Shown: positions 7,621-16,497 of the stretch, piece by piece
Numbering within the stretch: position 1 is the stretch's first letter
How the letters are laid out: each line of letters starts with the position of its first letter
From: Burkholderiaceae bacterium
GTDB taxonomy: Bacteria > Pseudomonadota > Gammaproteobacteria > Burkholderiales > Burkholderiaceae_C
Direction of reading: 5' to 3'
NCBI GenBank assembly: GCA_018780645.1
Contig: JADMJJ010000047.1
Span: 85,137 to 149,136 of the forward strand
Length of the DNA: 64,000 nucleotides
The notes under the pieces: generated by a model
Databases searched by the model: none
The model's input: the letters and a program-made list of their open reading frames with translations, nothing else
Told to the model about the DNA's origin: nothing
Position numbers and translations under genes: made by a program

Positions 7621-8918
7621 ACCTCACCAGCCCCTTCTCGCTGGCGCTGGCCGTCATCGTGGCGCTCAGCCTGCTCGGCGTGCCGGTCGGCCACGCGATG
7701 ATCGGCGGCTCGGTGCTGTACCTGTATCTCAAGGGCATGGACATGGGCGCGGCAGCGGAGCAACTGCTCAACGGCACCTACTCCAGCTTCCTGCTGCTGG
7801 CGATTCCGTTGTTCATCCTCGCGGCCAGCATCATGAGCACCGGCAGCATCCTGGACCGCCTGCTGCGCTTCTGCAATGCCATCGTGGGCCGCTTCCCCGG
7901 CGGGCTGGCACAGGTCAACGTGCTGCAAAGTATTGTGTTCGCCACCATGTCGGGCTCCGCGCTGGCCGACGCCGCCGGCTCGGGCAAGCTGATGCAGGCG
8001 ATGATGACCAAGGACGGCAAGTACACGCCGGGCTTCGCCGCCGCGCTGAGCGCCGTGTCCTCGGTGATCGGGCCCATCCTGCCGCCCTCCATACCGCTGG
8101 TGTTGTATGCCCTGGTGTCCGGCAGCTCGATCGGCTATCTGTTCATCGCCGGCGTGCTGCCGGGGCTGCTGCTGGGTGCCGTGCAGATGGGGCTGATCTA
8201 TGTGCTGGCGCGGCGTCGCGGCTTCCCGGTGGAGCCGAAGACGCCGCTGCGCGAGATGCCCCGCATCACGCGCGAGGCCTTCCCCGCGCTGATGCTGCCG
8301 GTCATCCTGCTGGGATGCATGTACAGCGGCGTCACCACGCCCACCGAGGCGGCCGGCATTGCTGCCGCCTACGCGCTGCTGATTTCGGCCGGGCTGTACC
8401 GCAGCATGGCGTGGCGCGACCTGTACGACGCGCTGCTGTCCAGCGCGCGCATGAGCATCTCCATCGGCATGCTGATCGCCGGCGCGCTGGTGTTCAACTA
8501 CGTCATCACCTCGGAGAACATACCCGCCACCCTCAGCACCTCGATGCGGGGCATGGACCTGTCTCCGCTGGGCTTTCTGATGCTGGTCAACCTGATCCTG
8601 TTGCTGCTGGGCATGTTTCTGGAAGGCTCCACCATCATCCTGGTGATCCTGCCGGTGCTGCTGCCCACCGCGACCGCGCTGGGCATAGACCCGCTGCACT
8701 TCGGCGTGATGGCGGTGCTGAACATCATGATCGGCCTGGTGACGCCGCCCTATGGCCTGCTGCTGTTCATGATGATGCGCATTGCCAATGTGTCGCTGAC
8801 TGTGCTGATGCGTGATGTGTTCCCTTTCCTGATGGTCATGCTCGGTGCCCTCGCGCTGGTGGTGGTGTGGCCGGACATGGTGCTTTGGCTGCCGCGCCTG
8901 GCGGGGTACCGGGGGTGA
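7617..8918 (+). CDS. dctM: TRAP transporter large permease (DctM family)
   Basis: A 433-residue, roughly 12-helix DctM subunit that carries the sodium-coupled substrate pathway of TRAP transporters. Family features include the N-terminal LALAVIVALSLLGVPVGHA, GSALADAAGSGKLM, 'PILPPSIPLVLYALVSG', 'GVTTPTEAAGIAAAYAL' and 'VTPPYGLLLF'. It starts with GTG overlapping the dctQ stop by four bases and ends with a GTGA overlap into the dehydrogenase gene. The whole set from dctQ to the small protein at 9.8 kb is therefore translationally coupled, which ties the carrier to the dehydrogenase as a functional unit. Confidence 0.92.
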   Translation: MNLTSPFSLALAVIVALSLLGVPVGHAMIGGSVLYLYLKGMDMGAAAEQLLNGTYSSFLLLAIPLFILAASIMSTGSILDRLLRFCNAIVGRFPGGLAQVNVLQSIVFATMSGSALADAAGSGKLMQAMMTKDGKYTPGFAAALSAVSSVIGPILPPSIPLVLYALVSGSSIGYLFIAGVLPGLLLGAVQMGLIYVLARRRGFPVEPKTPLREMPRITREAFPALMLPVILLGCMYSGVTTPTEAAGIAAAYALLISAGLYRSMAWRDLYDALLSSARMSISIGMLIAGALVFNYVITSENIPATLSTSMRGMDLSPLGFLMLVNLILLLLGMFLEGSTIILVILPVLLPTATALGIDPLHFGVMAVLNIMIGLVTPPYGLLLFMMMRIANVSLTVLMRDVFPFLMVMLGALALVVVWPDMVLWLPRLAGYRG

Positions 8919-9781
8919 GCGCGGCGGGCAACAAGCTGCTCGTCGGCCTGATCGGCGCCGGCATCCAGCGCTCGCTCAGCCCTGCCATGCATGAAGAGGA
9001 AGCGCGCCACCATGGGCTGCGCCTGCACTACCAGCTGATAGACCTGGACCTCAACGGAGCGACGCCCGAGCACCTGCAGCCCCTGCTCGCCGCTGCCCGC
9101 GTGATGGGCTTTGCGGGCCTGAACATCACCTATCCGTGCAAGCAGGCCGTGATCCCGCTGCTCGACGAACTCTCGCCGCAGGCGCAGGCCATGGGGGCGG
9201 TGAACACGGTGGTGATTGATGGCGGGCGGCTGGTCGGCCACAACACCGATGGCTCGGGCTGGGCTTGGGGCTTCCAGCGAGCACTGCCCGATGCCGACCT
9301 GGGCTGCGTGGTGTTGCTGGGTGCGGGCGGCGCCGGTTCGGCCATTGTCGACGCGGTGCTGGGCCTGGGCGCGGCGCAGCTGCGCCTGGTGGACACCGAC
9401 CCCGCGCGCGCCCAGGTGCTGGCCGACGAGCTGAACCGGCGCTTCCCGTTCCGCGTCAGCGCGCAGGGCGATGCCGACCAGGCCCTGCAAGGCGCGACCG
9501 GCCTGATACACGCCACGCCCACCGGCATGGCCAAGCTGCCCGGTCTGCCGCTCGCCGCCGAGCTGCTGCGGCCCTCGCTATGGGTGTCGGAAGTCGTCTA
9601 CGTTCCGATCGAGACCGAGCTGCTGAAGGCAGCCCGTGCCCTGGGCTGCCCGACGATGGATGGCGGCACTATGGCCGTGGGCCAGGCGGTGGGCGCGTTC
9701 GAACTGTTCACCGGGCTGAAGGCCGATGCCGTGCGCATGGAACAGCACTTTCGGCAGCTGCTGGAACACCGGAGAACCTGA
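8915..9781 (+). CDS. aroE: quinate/shikimate dehydrogenase (NAD-type AroE paralogue)
   Basis: A 288-residue AroE-family oxidoreductase. The substrate site shows SLSPAMHEEE (biosynthetic AroE usually has SxSPxxHN), the catalytic Lys in NITYPCK and the Asp in NTDGSG. The Rossmann motif GAGGAGSA is followed by VDTDPARA. The acidic residue after the second strand favours NAD over NADP, where biosynthetic enzymes have a basic NRT-like motif. These traits match catabolic quinate/shikimate dehydrogenases such as the corynebacterial enzymes rather than AroE. The likely role is oxidation of imported quinate or shikimate in concert with the dehydroquinase. The GTG start overlaps the DctM stop. Confidence 0.82.
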   Translation: MSAAGNKLLVGLIGAGIQRSLSPAMHEEEARHHGLRLHYQLIDLDLNGATPEHLQPLLAAARVMGFAGLNITYPCKQAVIPLLDELSPQAQAMGAVNTVVIDGGRLVGHNTDGSGWAWGFQRALPDADLGCVVLLGAGGAGSAIVDAVLGLGAAQLRLVDTDPARAQVLADELNRRFPFRVSAQGDADQALQGATGLIHATPTGMAKLPGLPLAAELLRPSLWVSEVVYVPIETELLKAARALGCPTMDGGTMAVGQAVGAFELFTGLKADAVRMEQHFRQLLEHRRT

Positions 9782-10488
9782 TGCCCGGACAAGCTGCACT
9801 GGCCATGTGGTGGGACATCGATGCCGACGTACGCGATGAGTTCGAGCACTGGCACTCTCACGAGCACTTCCCGGAGCGGCTGGCGCTGCCCGGCTTCCTG
9901 CGGGCTTCGCGCTGGGCCGATGCCGGAGGCGGCCCGGGCTTCTTCGTGCTTTACGAATTGGCGAGCTATGAGGCGTTGGTTTCGCCCGAGTACCAGGCAC
10001 GCCTGAATGCCCCCAGCGAATGGTCGCGCAAGATGATGCCGCAGCACCGCCGTATGGTGCGCAGCCCATGCCGCGTACTGGAGAGCTGCGGCAGCGCCGT
10101 GGCCGGCCACGCCATCACGGTGCGCCTCTCGCCGGCGGCCGGCGGGCCGGAGCGCCTGCGCAGGCACCTGCGCGCACTGGTGCAGGCGCTTCCGGTGCAG
10201 CCGGGTCTGGCCGGGGCGCAACTGCTGCAGACCGACACCCCGGCCATCGCGCCGACCACCGAGCAGCGCATACGCGGCCTTGCCGACCGCGCGGCGGACT
10301 GGATCTTCATCGCGACCGGCTACGAAGCCCTGGCGCTGCGGCGGCTGGCCGAAGCCGAACTGTCAGCGCCGGCGCTGCAAGCTGCCGGTGCGGCGGCCGG
10401 AGCCATCACGGCAACTTACACGCTCAGGCTCTCATCGGCTGCCGCGGAATCGCTGCCGCTGGACGGTGTATCGTCCGCGGCATCGTAA
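9781..10488 (+). CDS. conserved protein of unknown function, ferredoxin-like fold likely
   Basis: A 235-residue soluble protein starting one base inside the preceding stop (TGATG). Two halves look alike. The first has 'WWDIDADVRDEFEHWHSHEHFPERLALPGF', a His-rich segment typical of small dimeric alpha/beta-barrel (EthD/ABM-like) proteins, and FFVLYELASYEAL. The second has 'LRRHLRALVQALPVQPGLAGAQLL' and DWIFIATGYEALALRRL. I do not recognise an established function. Its place inside the transporter/dehydrogenase operon suggests a part in the same pathway, perhaps as a small isomerase or lactone-handling protein; that is speculation. Confidence 0.7.
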   Translation: MPGQAALAMWWDIDADVRDEFEHWHSHEHFPERLALPGFLRASRWADAGGGPGFFVLYELASYEALVSPEYQARLNAPSEWSRKMMPQHRRMVRSPCRVLESCGSAVAGHAITVRLSPAAGGPERLRRHLRALVQALPVQPGLAGAQLLQTDTPAIAPTTEQRIRGLADRAADWIFIATGYEALALRRLAEAELSAPALQAAGAAAGAITATYTLRLSSAAAESLPLDGVSSAAS

Positions 10489-10507
10489 GCAGCAACGGAA
10501 GACATTT

Positions 10508-11446
10508 GTGAGCCCACAGCATGCAAGCAAGCCGTATCCGATCGGCACCCAGGGCACGCCCTGGGGCGCGGCTGAAAAGGCCGCCTGGCTGAGCCGCCAG
10601 CGGCTGAAGCGCAGCTATGCCGAGGAGGTGGCGGCGCCGCTCAGGGCCAGGCTGCCAGCGCGGGCCGAGCTGATCCAGTACGGGGCGCTCGACTATGGGC
10701 GCCTGGGGCTGGGCAGTTATCCGCTGTATGCAGTGCGCAGCCGCAGCTGGAGTCCGGAGCTGCCCGTGGTGCTGGTCACCGGCGGCGTGCACGGTTACGA
10801 GACCAGTGGCGTGCAGGGGGCGCTGCAGTGGCTTGAGCATGAGTTCGATCGCCATGCCGTGGCCGTCAATCTGCTGGTCCTGCCCTGCATCAGCCCCTGG
10901 GGCTACGAGACCATCAACCGCTGGAACCCCGATGCACTGGACCCGAACCGGCAGTTCAAGCCGAACAGCCCGGCCGCCGAAGCGGCGCTGGCAATGGCCT
11001 GCGTGGCCGCCCACGGCGCGCGGATCGATCTGCATGTGGACCTGCACGAGACCACCGACACCGACAACAGCGAGTTCGGCCCCGCCAAGGCCGCTCGCGA
11101 CGGCGTGGCGTTCGACAGGCATGACATCCCCGATGGCTTCTACCTGGTGGGCGACACCGAGCGGCCGGTGCCCGAGTTCCAGCGTGCGCTGATCGCCGCC
11201 GTGCGCCGCGTGACCCACATCGCCGAGGCCGACGAGCGGGGCCGCCTCATCGGCGAGACGCTGCAGCAGCCGGGCGTGATCAACTACCCGCAGCGTTCGC
11301 TGGGCCTGTGCGGCGCCATGACCGCCGCGCGCTTCGTGACGACCACCGAGGTCTATCCGGACAGCCCGACGGCCAGCCCGGCCCAGTGCAACGAGGCCCA
11401 GGCGGTGACGGTGACCGCCGCGATAGAGTTTCTGCAGCGGGGCTGA
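10508..11446 (+). CDS. M14-type zinc carboxypeptidase/deacylase
   Basis: About 312 residues of an M14-family metallohydrolase (AstE/aspartoacylase/carboxypeptidase superfamily). The zinc ligands are visible: His and Glu of GGVHGYETSG, and the later His in IDLHVDLHETTD. The catalytic Glu probably lies in TTTEVYPD, and DPNRQFKP supplies the family's substrate Arg. No signal peptide is seen, so it should act in the cytoplasm on a small peptide-like or N-acyl substrate. It is the last gene of the hydroaromatic operon, 19 bp after the previous one. The start is a GTG with GGAAG seven bases upstream; the longer open frame before it is not coding. Confidence 0.78.
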   Translation: MSPQHASKPYPIGTQGTPWGAAEKAAWLSRQRLKRSYAEEVAAPLRARLPARAELIQYGALDYGRLGLGSYPLYAVRSRSWSPELPVVLVTGGVHGYETSGVQGALQWLEHEFDRHAVAVNLLVLPCISPWGYETINRWNPDALDPNRQFKPNSPAAEAALAMACVAAHGARIDLHVDLHETTDTDNSEFGPAKAARDGVAFDRHDIPDGFYLVGDTERPVPEFQRALIAAVRRVTHIAEADERGRLIGETLQQPGVINYPQRSLGLCGAMTAARFVTTTEVYPDSPTASPAQCNEAQAVTVTAAIEFLQRG

Positions 11447-11479
11447 GGGCGCGGACTCGACAGGGCGCGAAGCCCGCGC

Positions 11480-11821
11480 TCAGGACTGCGGGTCGAACTG
11501 AAAGACGCGCAACTCCTGGTCACAGCGGCAGGCCTTCGCGATGCGCGCGGCCCACGCGATGGCCTCCTCGCGGGAGGGCAGTTCCAGCACGGTGAATCCG
11601 CCGTCGAGCGGGGGCGCCCATGGATAGCCGCCCTCGGCGACGGTGCCATCGGCGCTGACGAGCGCGGGCGGCACGGCTTCGTCGATGCCGCCGCCGAAGA
11701 CATAGACGCCGGCGGCCTTCGCCTGGTCGATCACGGCGTGCGCATCGCGGCCCACCGCCTCCCACTCGCCGTCGGGTACGACCATCGCGGCGCTGGGGAA
11801 GGAAATCAGGTACTTGGCCAT
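11480..11821 (-). CDS. YCII-related domain protein
   Basis: A 113-residue protein of the YCII/DGPF family: MAKYLISFPSAAMVV at the start, 'VYVFGGGIDEAVPPALVSADG', 'GGFTVLELPSREEAIAWAARIA' and a C-terminal CDQELRVFQFDP. These small dimeric ferredoxin-like proteins are frequent in proteobacteria and often neighbour ECF sigma factors; a general catalytic role is not established. It lies 24 bp downstream of nrdJ on the same strand and could be co-transcribed. The ATG before AKYLISF is preferred to a GTG eight codons upstream. Confidence 0.8.
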   Translation of the reverse strand: MAKYLISFPSAAMVVPDGEWEAVGRDAHAVIDQAKAAGVYVFGGGIDEAVPPALVSADGTVAEGGYPWAPPLDGGFTVLELPSREEAIAWAARIAKACRCDQELRVFQFDPQS

Positions 11822-11845
11822 GGTCTCACTTTCGAAGCCCGTCAC

Positions 11846-14800
11846 TCACCCGCACTGCCCCACATACCCGCAGGCGGTGCAGAACTCGCAGCCGTCCTTG
11901 TGGATGACGGTGTGGTTGCCGCACTCCGGGCAGGGCGAGCCGGCCATGGGTGCGGGTTGGGCGCCGGGTTTGGCGCTGCGGTGGGACGGGTTCTCCAGCA
12001 CGCCCATTTCGCGCAGCGGGAAGCCCTGCTCGTCGAGCACGCCCAGCATGGCGTAGCGGTGGATGATCAGCCGCGCGACATAGGCCACGGTCGAGGGCCA
12101 GACCTGCTGGCGGCGCTCGCCTGGCACCGGGGCCATGAAGTGGCCCAGCGGTTCGCCGACATTGAGCATCTTGCGCAGCTTCATGCCGATCCAGCCCGGA
12201 TCGACGACACGCATGTCCAGTGACAGCAGCCGCGCCAGCCCGTCGTAGGCGCGCGGGTAGTTGCCGGAGAAGCCCAGGGCGCAGGGCCGGGTGTTGCCCC
12301 CCACCTCCTGGCCCGGCAGGCTGACCTCCTTCAGGGTCAGGGTGAAGGCCTCGCTGGTGGCCGGGTTCTCGATATCGACCGCCCAGGCCAGCGTGCCCGA
12401 GGGGCCGGTGCGCGGCTCATCGCGGCTGAACATCGCGTCCAGCACCGGCGTCGGGCCGGTCTGCGCCCACACCCCCAGCTGCTCGCAGCGCCAGCGGATC
12501 ACTGCCGCCGTGGCGGCCACCACGCCGGGGAACAGGCGGCGCTCGCCGTGCGGCGGGAAGGGCATGTCGAACGAGCGCTCCTCGGCCACGGTGGTCAGGG
12601 CGTCGAGCTTGAGCTTGAGCCATTGCGCGTCATTGGCGCGCATGTCCATCGACAGGGTTTTGGCCAGGGCCGCCAGGCCGCGCGGCTGCTCCGCGCCATT
12701 GACCCAGACCTCGAACGGCAGGGTCGCGCCGAACAGGCCCATGCCCGGGCCCTCGGCCGGCAACTCGCCGACGAACAGCGCGAACTCGCCATGCGGGTGC
12801 TGGATCATGAAGCTCCAGGCCGGATTGCCGCCCGACAGATCGGGCCGGCTGGGCCAGCGCAGCGAGGCCAGCACCGGTGCGGCGGGCAGGCGCTCCAGGC
12901 GCAGACGCTGGTTGGTGCCATCGGTGGGCAGCAGCGGTTGCGGTGTGACCTTGGGCGCGCTGTCCACGCTCAGCACCGAACCGAGGATGCTGTTAGGCCG
13001 GTAGGTGGCCAGCCCCTTCAGGCCGGAGCGCCAGGCGTGCAGGTACAGGTCCTGGAAGTCTTCGTAGGGGTAGTCGGCCGGCACATTGACGGTCTTGGAG
13101 ATCGAGGTGTCGACGCAGGGCGCAACCGCGGCAACCATGCTCTCGTGCGCGTGGGCGCTGAGCTCCAGCGCGGTGACGAAGGCCGGCGTCAGCGGCGTGT
13201 CCTTGCCCTTCAGATGACGATACAGCCGCCAGGCATGGTCCTCGACCGCGTACTCCTTGTAGCTGCCATCGGCCATGCGCTTCTTGCGCGTATAGCTCCA
13301 GCTGAACGGCGGCTCGATGCCATTGCTGGCATTGTCGGCAAAGGCCAGGCTGATGGTGCCGGTGGGTGCGATCGACAGCAGATGCGAGTTGCGCAGGCCG
13401 CCGGTGCGGATGCGCTCCTTCAGCGCGCCGGGCAGGCGCGAGGCGAAGTTGCCGCGGCTCATATACATGTCGGCATTGAACAGCGGGAAGGGGCCACGCT
13501 CCTTGGCCAGATCGACCGAGGCGCCATAGGCGGCGTCGCGCATCACCTCGCTGATGTGGCGGGCCATCGCGCGGGCAGCGTCGCTGTCGTAGTGCAGATT
13601 GAGCATGATCAGCGCGTCACCGAGGCCGGTGAAGCCCAGGCCAACGCGGCGCTTGTTGGCCGCCTCCTGCTGCTGCTGCGGCAGCGGCCAGACGGTGACG
13701 TCGAGCACGTTGTCCAGCATCCGCGTGGCCACGGCGCAGACCTCGGCAAAGGCGGCGTCGTTGAAGCGGGCATCGGCCTCGAAGGCCCGTTCCACGAAGA
13801 AGGTGAGATCGACGCTGCCGAGGCAGCAGCAGCCGTAGGGCGGCAAGGGTTGCTCGGCGCAATTGTGTACGTACAGACCGTTGGCATCGAAGGCATGCAC
13901 ATGCTCGACGGTCACGTCATACACCGCCTCCACGGCCTCGGCCTGCAGGCTTTGAACGGTGGCCACAAAGCGCTCGCGGTTGAGTTCGCGTCGATAGTTG
14001 GACAGCACCTCGCTAAGCCGCGTCTGCTTGCTACTGTCCTCGAAGCCCACCCCGTCGGCAAAGCGCTGCAGGTTCTCGCCGCTGATCACCAGTTCATGCG
14101 TGGCCTGCTGCGGATACTCGCGCTGGCTGCCGTGGCCATCGGACAGCAGGCTCAGCCCGGCTGGGCGGCGCTGCTGGTAGATCGTCGAGGCAATGCCCAG
14201 GCGCAGCAGCATGCGCTGGGCCGAGCGCAGGGTGTCGAGGTCGGCCTGGGAAAGGCGCACGCTGACGCCCTTGTCCTGGCTGCCCTGCACCGAGCCATCG
14301 GCATCGAACAAGCCACGCAGCAGGCCACGGCTGAAGTCCGACGAGGCGCGCTCCATCAACGGTGTGATCTTCTTGTGGCCTGGCGCTGCGCCCAATGACA
14401 AGGCCAGGTCGCGCAAGGGTGCTGAGGCCAGCCGGTACTCGCCACGCGAGGCGATCGGCCGTTGCCAGCCCTTGAAATCGGCGCGATGCGTCAAGGTCTG
14501 AGCGGCACTTTCTGCCGCAGCCATGATGGCGCTGACGCTGGCCGGGCGCAGGCCCAGATCACTGCCCACGGCCTTGAGCTCCGGCGCCCAGACCGACAGA
14601 ACGGCCTTGTCGGCCTTGAGCGTGCCATCGCCGATCAGCAGGCCCATCAGATAGCCCTCGGCCTCGGTGTGCGCGCCTTCCCATCCCGGCAGCGCGCGAT
14701 GATCGTGCAGCAGCAACTCATCGCCGGGCTGCAACTCGCCGGCCTTGACCCAGGCGCTCTCCACCAGATAGCGGGTCTTGCGCGTGACCTTGCGCACCGG

Positions 14801-15895
14801 ATGATCGGCCGTCAGGCGCAGGGTCTGGCCCTGCTCCAGAGTGAGCTTGAAGACGGGCTTGTGACCGGTGAAGAAGAACCCCTCGGACTCGGTGGCATAG
14901 GCCTTGCCATCGACCACCGCCGTGAAACGATGGCCGATCAGCTCATGCACCTGACGCGCACCATCGGCGGTCATCACCCAGGTATCGGCCGTCACACAGG
15001 GATTCGTCGCCGTGATCGTCTCGCAATAGCTGAGGTTGTTGTCCTTGTTGATGCGGTCCAGGAACAGCACACCGGGTTCGGCATGGTCATAGGTGGAGCG
15101 CATGATCTGGTCCCACAGCTCGCGGGCCTGCAGCTTGCGGTAGACCCACTGGCCGTCGCCGCGCTGGTAGGCGCCGTCGGCCTTGGCCTTGACGCCGGGC
15201 TCGGCGCGGTGCAGCAGTTCGAAGTCGGCGTCGGCCTGCACGGCCTGCATGAAGTCGTCGGTCACGCCGACCGAGATGTTGAAATTCTTCAGGTCGCCCT
15301 GGTCCTTGGCGTGGATGAATTCCTCGATGTCCGGATGGTCGCAGCGCAGCACGCCCATCTGTGCGCCGCGGCGCGAGCCGGCCGACTCCACCGTCTCGCA
15401 GGAGCGATCGAATACCCGCATATAGCTGACCGGGCCCGAGGCGCTGCTCTGGGTGCTGCCCACCCAGGCGCCGCGCGGGCGGATGCGAGAGAAGTCGTAG
15501 CCGACACCACCGCCGCGGCGCATCGTCTCGGCGGCCTCGGTCAGGGCGGTGTAGATGCCGGGGTGGCCGTCCTCGAACTGGGCGATCGAGTCGCCCACCG
15601 GCTGCACAAAGCAGTTGATCAGGGTGGCCGACAGATCGGTGCCGGCGGCGGAGTTGATGCGTCCGGCCGGGATGAAGCCACGGCGCTGGGCGTCCAGGAA
15701 CTTCGCCTCCCACAGCGCACGCTGCTCGGGCGCCTCGGCCACGGCCAGGGCACGGGCCACGCGCAGGCGCACGGCATCCAGATGCTGCTCATCGCCCTTG
15801 GCGTACTTTTCCAGCAACACCTCGCCGCTGATGGTCTGCGGCGGCAGGCTGGAGGCGTCGACGGCGAGGCCGGGACGGGTGGCGGATTCACTCAT
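11846..15895 (-). CDS. nrdJ: B12-dependent class II ribonucleotide reductase with intein
   Basis: An adenosylcobalamin-dependent ribonucleoside-diphosphate reductase, making deoxyribonucleotides without need of oxygen. The precursor is 1349 residues; removing the intein (residues 300-678) leaves about 970, normal for large NrdJ proteins. Motifs are the N-terminal redox Cys (LINCFVQP), [11 protein letters not shown], '[13 protein letters not shown]', the NP-C-A-E active-site motif split by the intein, 'PYGCCCLGS', and PTGTISL. The C-terminal 60 residues hold a Cys-rich tail (CPECG ... [14 protein letters not shown]), a probable zinc site or thiol shuttle. The region between carries TSCPD-like segments. 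The 165 bp upstream show no recognisable cobalamin riboswitch. A YCII gene follows. Confidence 0.95.
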   Translation of the reverse strand: MSESATRPGLAVDASSLPPQTISGEVLLEKYAKGDEQHLDAVRLRVARALAVAEAPEQRALWEAKFLDAQRRGFIPAGRINSAAGTDLSATLINCFVQPVGDSIAQFEDGHPGIYTALTEAAETMRRGGGVGYDFSRIRPRGAWVGSTQSSASGPVSYMRVFDRSCETVESAGSRRGAQMGVLRCDHPDIEEFIHAKDQGDLKNFNISVGVTDDFMQAVQADADFELLHRAEPGVKAKADGAYQRGDGQWVYRKLQARELWDQIMRSTYDHAEPGVLFLDRINKDNNLSYCETITATNPCVTADTWVMTADGARQVHELIGHRFTAVVDGKAYATESEGFFFTGHKPVFKLTLEQGQTLRLTADHPVRKVTRKTRYLVESAWVKAGELQPGDELLLHDHRALPGWEGAHTEAEGYLMGLLIGDGTLKADKAVLSVWAPELKAVGSDLGLRPASVSAIMAAAESAAQTLTHRADFKGWQRPIASRGEYRLASAPLRDLALSLGAAPGHKKITPLMERASSDFSRGLLRGLFDADGSVQGSQDKGVSVRLSQADLDTLRSAQRMLLRLGIASTIYQQRRPAGLSLLSDGHGSQREYPQQATHELVISGENLQRFADGVGFEDSSKQTRLSEVLSNYRRELNRERFVATVQSLQAEAVEAVYDVTVEHVHAFDANGLYVHNCAEQPLPPYGCCCLGSVDLTFFVERAFEADARFNDAAFAEVCAVATRMLDNVLDVTVWPLPQQQQEAANKRRVGLGFTGLGDALIMLNLHYDSDAARAMARHISEVMRDAAYGASVDLAKERGPFPLFNADMYMSRGNFASRLPGALKERIRTGGLRNSHLLSIAPTGTISLAFADNASNGIEPPFSWSYTRKKRMADGSYKEYAVEDHAWRLYRHLKGKDTPLTPAFVTALELSAHAHESMVAAVAPCVDTSISKTVNVPADYPYEDFQDLYLHAWRSGLKGLATYRPNSILGSVLSVDSAPKVTPQPLLPTDGTNQRLRLERLPAAPVLASLRWPSRPDLSGGNPAWSFMIQHPHGEFALFVGELPAEGPGMGLFGATLPFEVWVNGAEQPRGLAALAKTLSMDMRANDAQWLKLKLDALTTVAEERSFDMPFPPHGERRLFPGVVAATAAVIRWRCEQLGVWAQTGPTPVLDAMFSRDEPRTGPSGTLAWAVDIENPATSEAFTLTLKEVSLPGQEVGGNTRPCALGFSGNYPRAYDGLARLLSLDMRVVDPGWIGMKLRKMLNVGEPLGHFMAPVPGERRQQVWPSTVAYVARLIIHRYAMLGVLDEQGFPLREMGVLENPSHRSAKPGAQPAPMAGSPCPECGNHTVIHKDGCEFCTACGYVGQCG
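13862..14998 (-). other. intein with LAGLIDADG homing endonuclease, inside nrdJ
   Basis: An in-frame protein intron of 379 residues. It begins with Cys after extein ...TATNP (block [21 protein letters not shown]), has block B LRLTADHP with the conserved His, two dodecapeptide endonuclease motifs ([11 protein letters not shown] at precursor residues 414-424 and [11 protein letters not shown] at 524-534) with both catalytic acids, and ends with block [14 protein letters not shown] ... GLYVHN. The next residue, Cys679, is the extein +1 nucleophile and also the catalytic cysteine of the NPCAE motif. Splicing and endonuclease residues look intact, so it may still be mobile. Boundaries follow from matching the rejoined extein to the family's NPCAEQ motif. 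Confidence 0.95.
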
Positions 15896-15929
15896 GGGAG
15901 CTTCTCTTTCTTGTCATGTTTTCGCGTCG

Positions 15930-15940
15930 CCACACTGTGG
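15930..15940. promoter_or_regulatory. 11-bp palindrome upstream of nrdJ
   Basis: CCACA-C-TGTGG is a perfect palindrome 35 bp before the nrdJ start codon. Its place suits an operator or promoter-overlapping site. No NrdR-box pair is evident, and which protein binds, if any, is unknown. Confidence 0.3.
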
Positions 15941-15996
15941 ACCAGAGGTCGGTGCAGCGCAAGTGACGGGGGTCAAAGCCATGACGGATACATGCG

Positions 15997-16062
15997 GAAA
16001 CAACTGAAACCCAGTCGTCTCGAAACTGACACGGGATTGATACAGAGCGCAGGCACAGTGGC
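15997..16062 (+). promoter_or_regulatory. promoter module A (GAAAC repeats, TGATAC, GGCACAGTGGC)
   Basis: GAAAC-AACT-GAAAC (15997-16010) is followed 28 bp later by TGATAC (16038-16043) and then GGCACAGTGGC (16052-16062). If TGATAC is a -10 element, the GAAAC direct repeats lie at about -53 to -40, where an activator would touch RNA polymerase; no good -35 is present. A near copy lies about 400 bp downstream (module B). Confidence 0.5.
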
Positions 16063-16102
16063 TGCACACATCGCCGTCATCACGCCACCCCCTGGAGCCG
16101 CC

Positions 16103-16324
16103 ATGCCTAGCCAACACACATTGACTGCCACCCTGAAGCGCCTGCTGGGTCGTCCGGCGGGCACCAATGCCGTGCGCGGGACCTGGCGTGATGTGCGACC
16201 AGCGCCCAGCTACCGCCCTTACACCGGGTCGCTGAGCGCGTTCCAGGGGGACGCGCTGCCAGGCTTCTACCGCAGCGAGGCCTTTGCCGAAGACCTCTTT
16301 GACAGCCACGCCACCCCGCGCTGA
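16103..16324 (+). CDS. small uncharacterised protein
   Basis: A 73-residue ORF (MPSQHTLTATLKRLLGRPAG ... ALPGFYRSEAFAEDLF) with GGAG six bases before its ATG. It is flanked by promoter module A upstream and a strong intrinsic terminator 23 bp downstream, so it is a complete single-gene unit. It has no signal peptide or membrane segment, a basic N-terminal half and an acidic C-terminus. I do not recognise the family. Control by the module shared with the downstream response-regulator locus suggests it is an output of, or accessory to, that signalling system. Confidence 0.65.
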   Translation: MPSQHTLTATLKRLLGRPAGTNAVRGTWRDVRPAPSYRPYTGSLSAFQGDALPGFYRSEAFAEDLFDSHATPR

Positions 16325-16346
16325 CCCCTCCGATTCGCAGACGAGC

Positions 16347-16369
16347 AGCCCGCCACTGGCGGGCTTTTT
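16347..16369 (+). terminator. intrinsic terminator
   Basis: AGCCCGCC-ACT-GGCGGGCT followed by TTTT: an 8-bp G+C-rich stem, 3-nt loop and U-tract. It ends the small gene before it and separates it from promoter module B. Confidence 0.9.
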
Positions 16370-16402
16370 CGCATCTGGCCGAAACACCGGCAGCGCGGCG
16401 CT

Positions 16403-16467
16403 GAAACAATTGAAACAAGGGCCGCCCGCAGGGAAATGCCGGTGATACACGGGCGCGGCACAGTGGC
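16403..16467 (+). promoter_or_regulatory. promoter module B, near copy of module A
   Basis: GAAAC-AATT-GAAAC (16403-16416), TGATAC (16443-16448) and GGCACAGTGGC (16457-16467) occur in the same order and spacing as in module A (40 versus 41 bp from first G to TGATAC). It precedes the 22-codon ORF and the response regulator gene, so it probably drives the signalling operon. A further GAAAC lies at 16381. Confidence 0.5.
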
Positions 16468-16497
16468 ATCAACCCCGCCAACCGCCACGGAGCGCCT

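Noticed and set aside
14462..16324. Long plus-strand open frame across nrdJ
   Set aside because: It is the antisense shadow of nrdJ; only its last 73 codons, with their own ATG and GGAG, look real and are listed separately.
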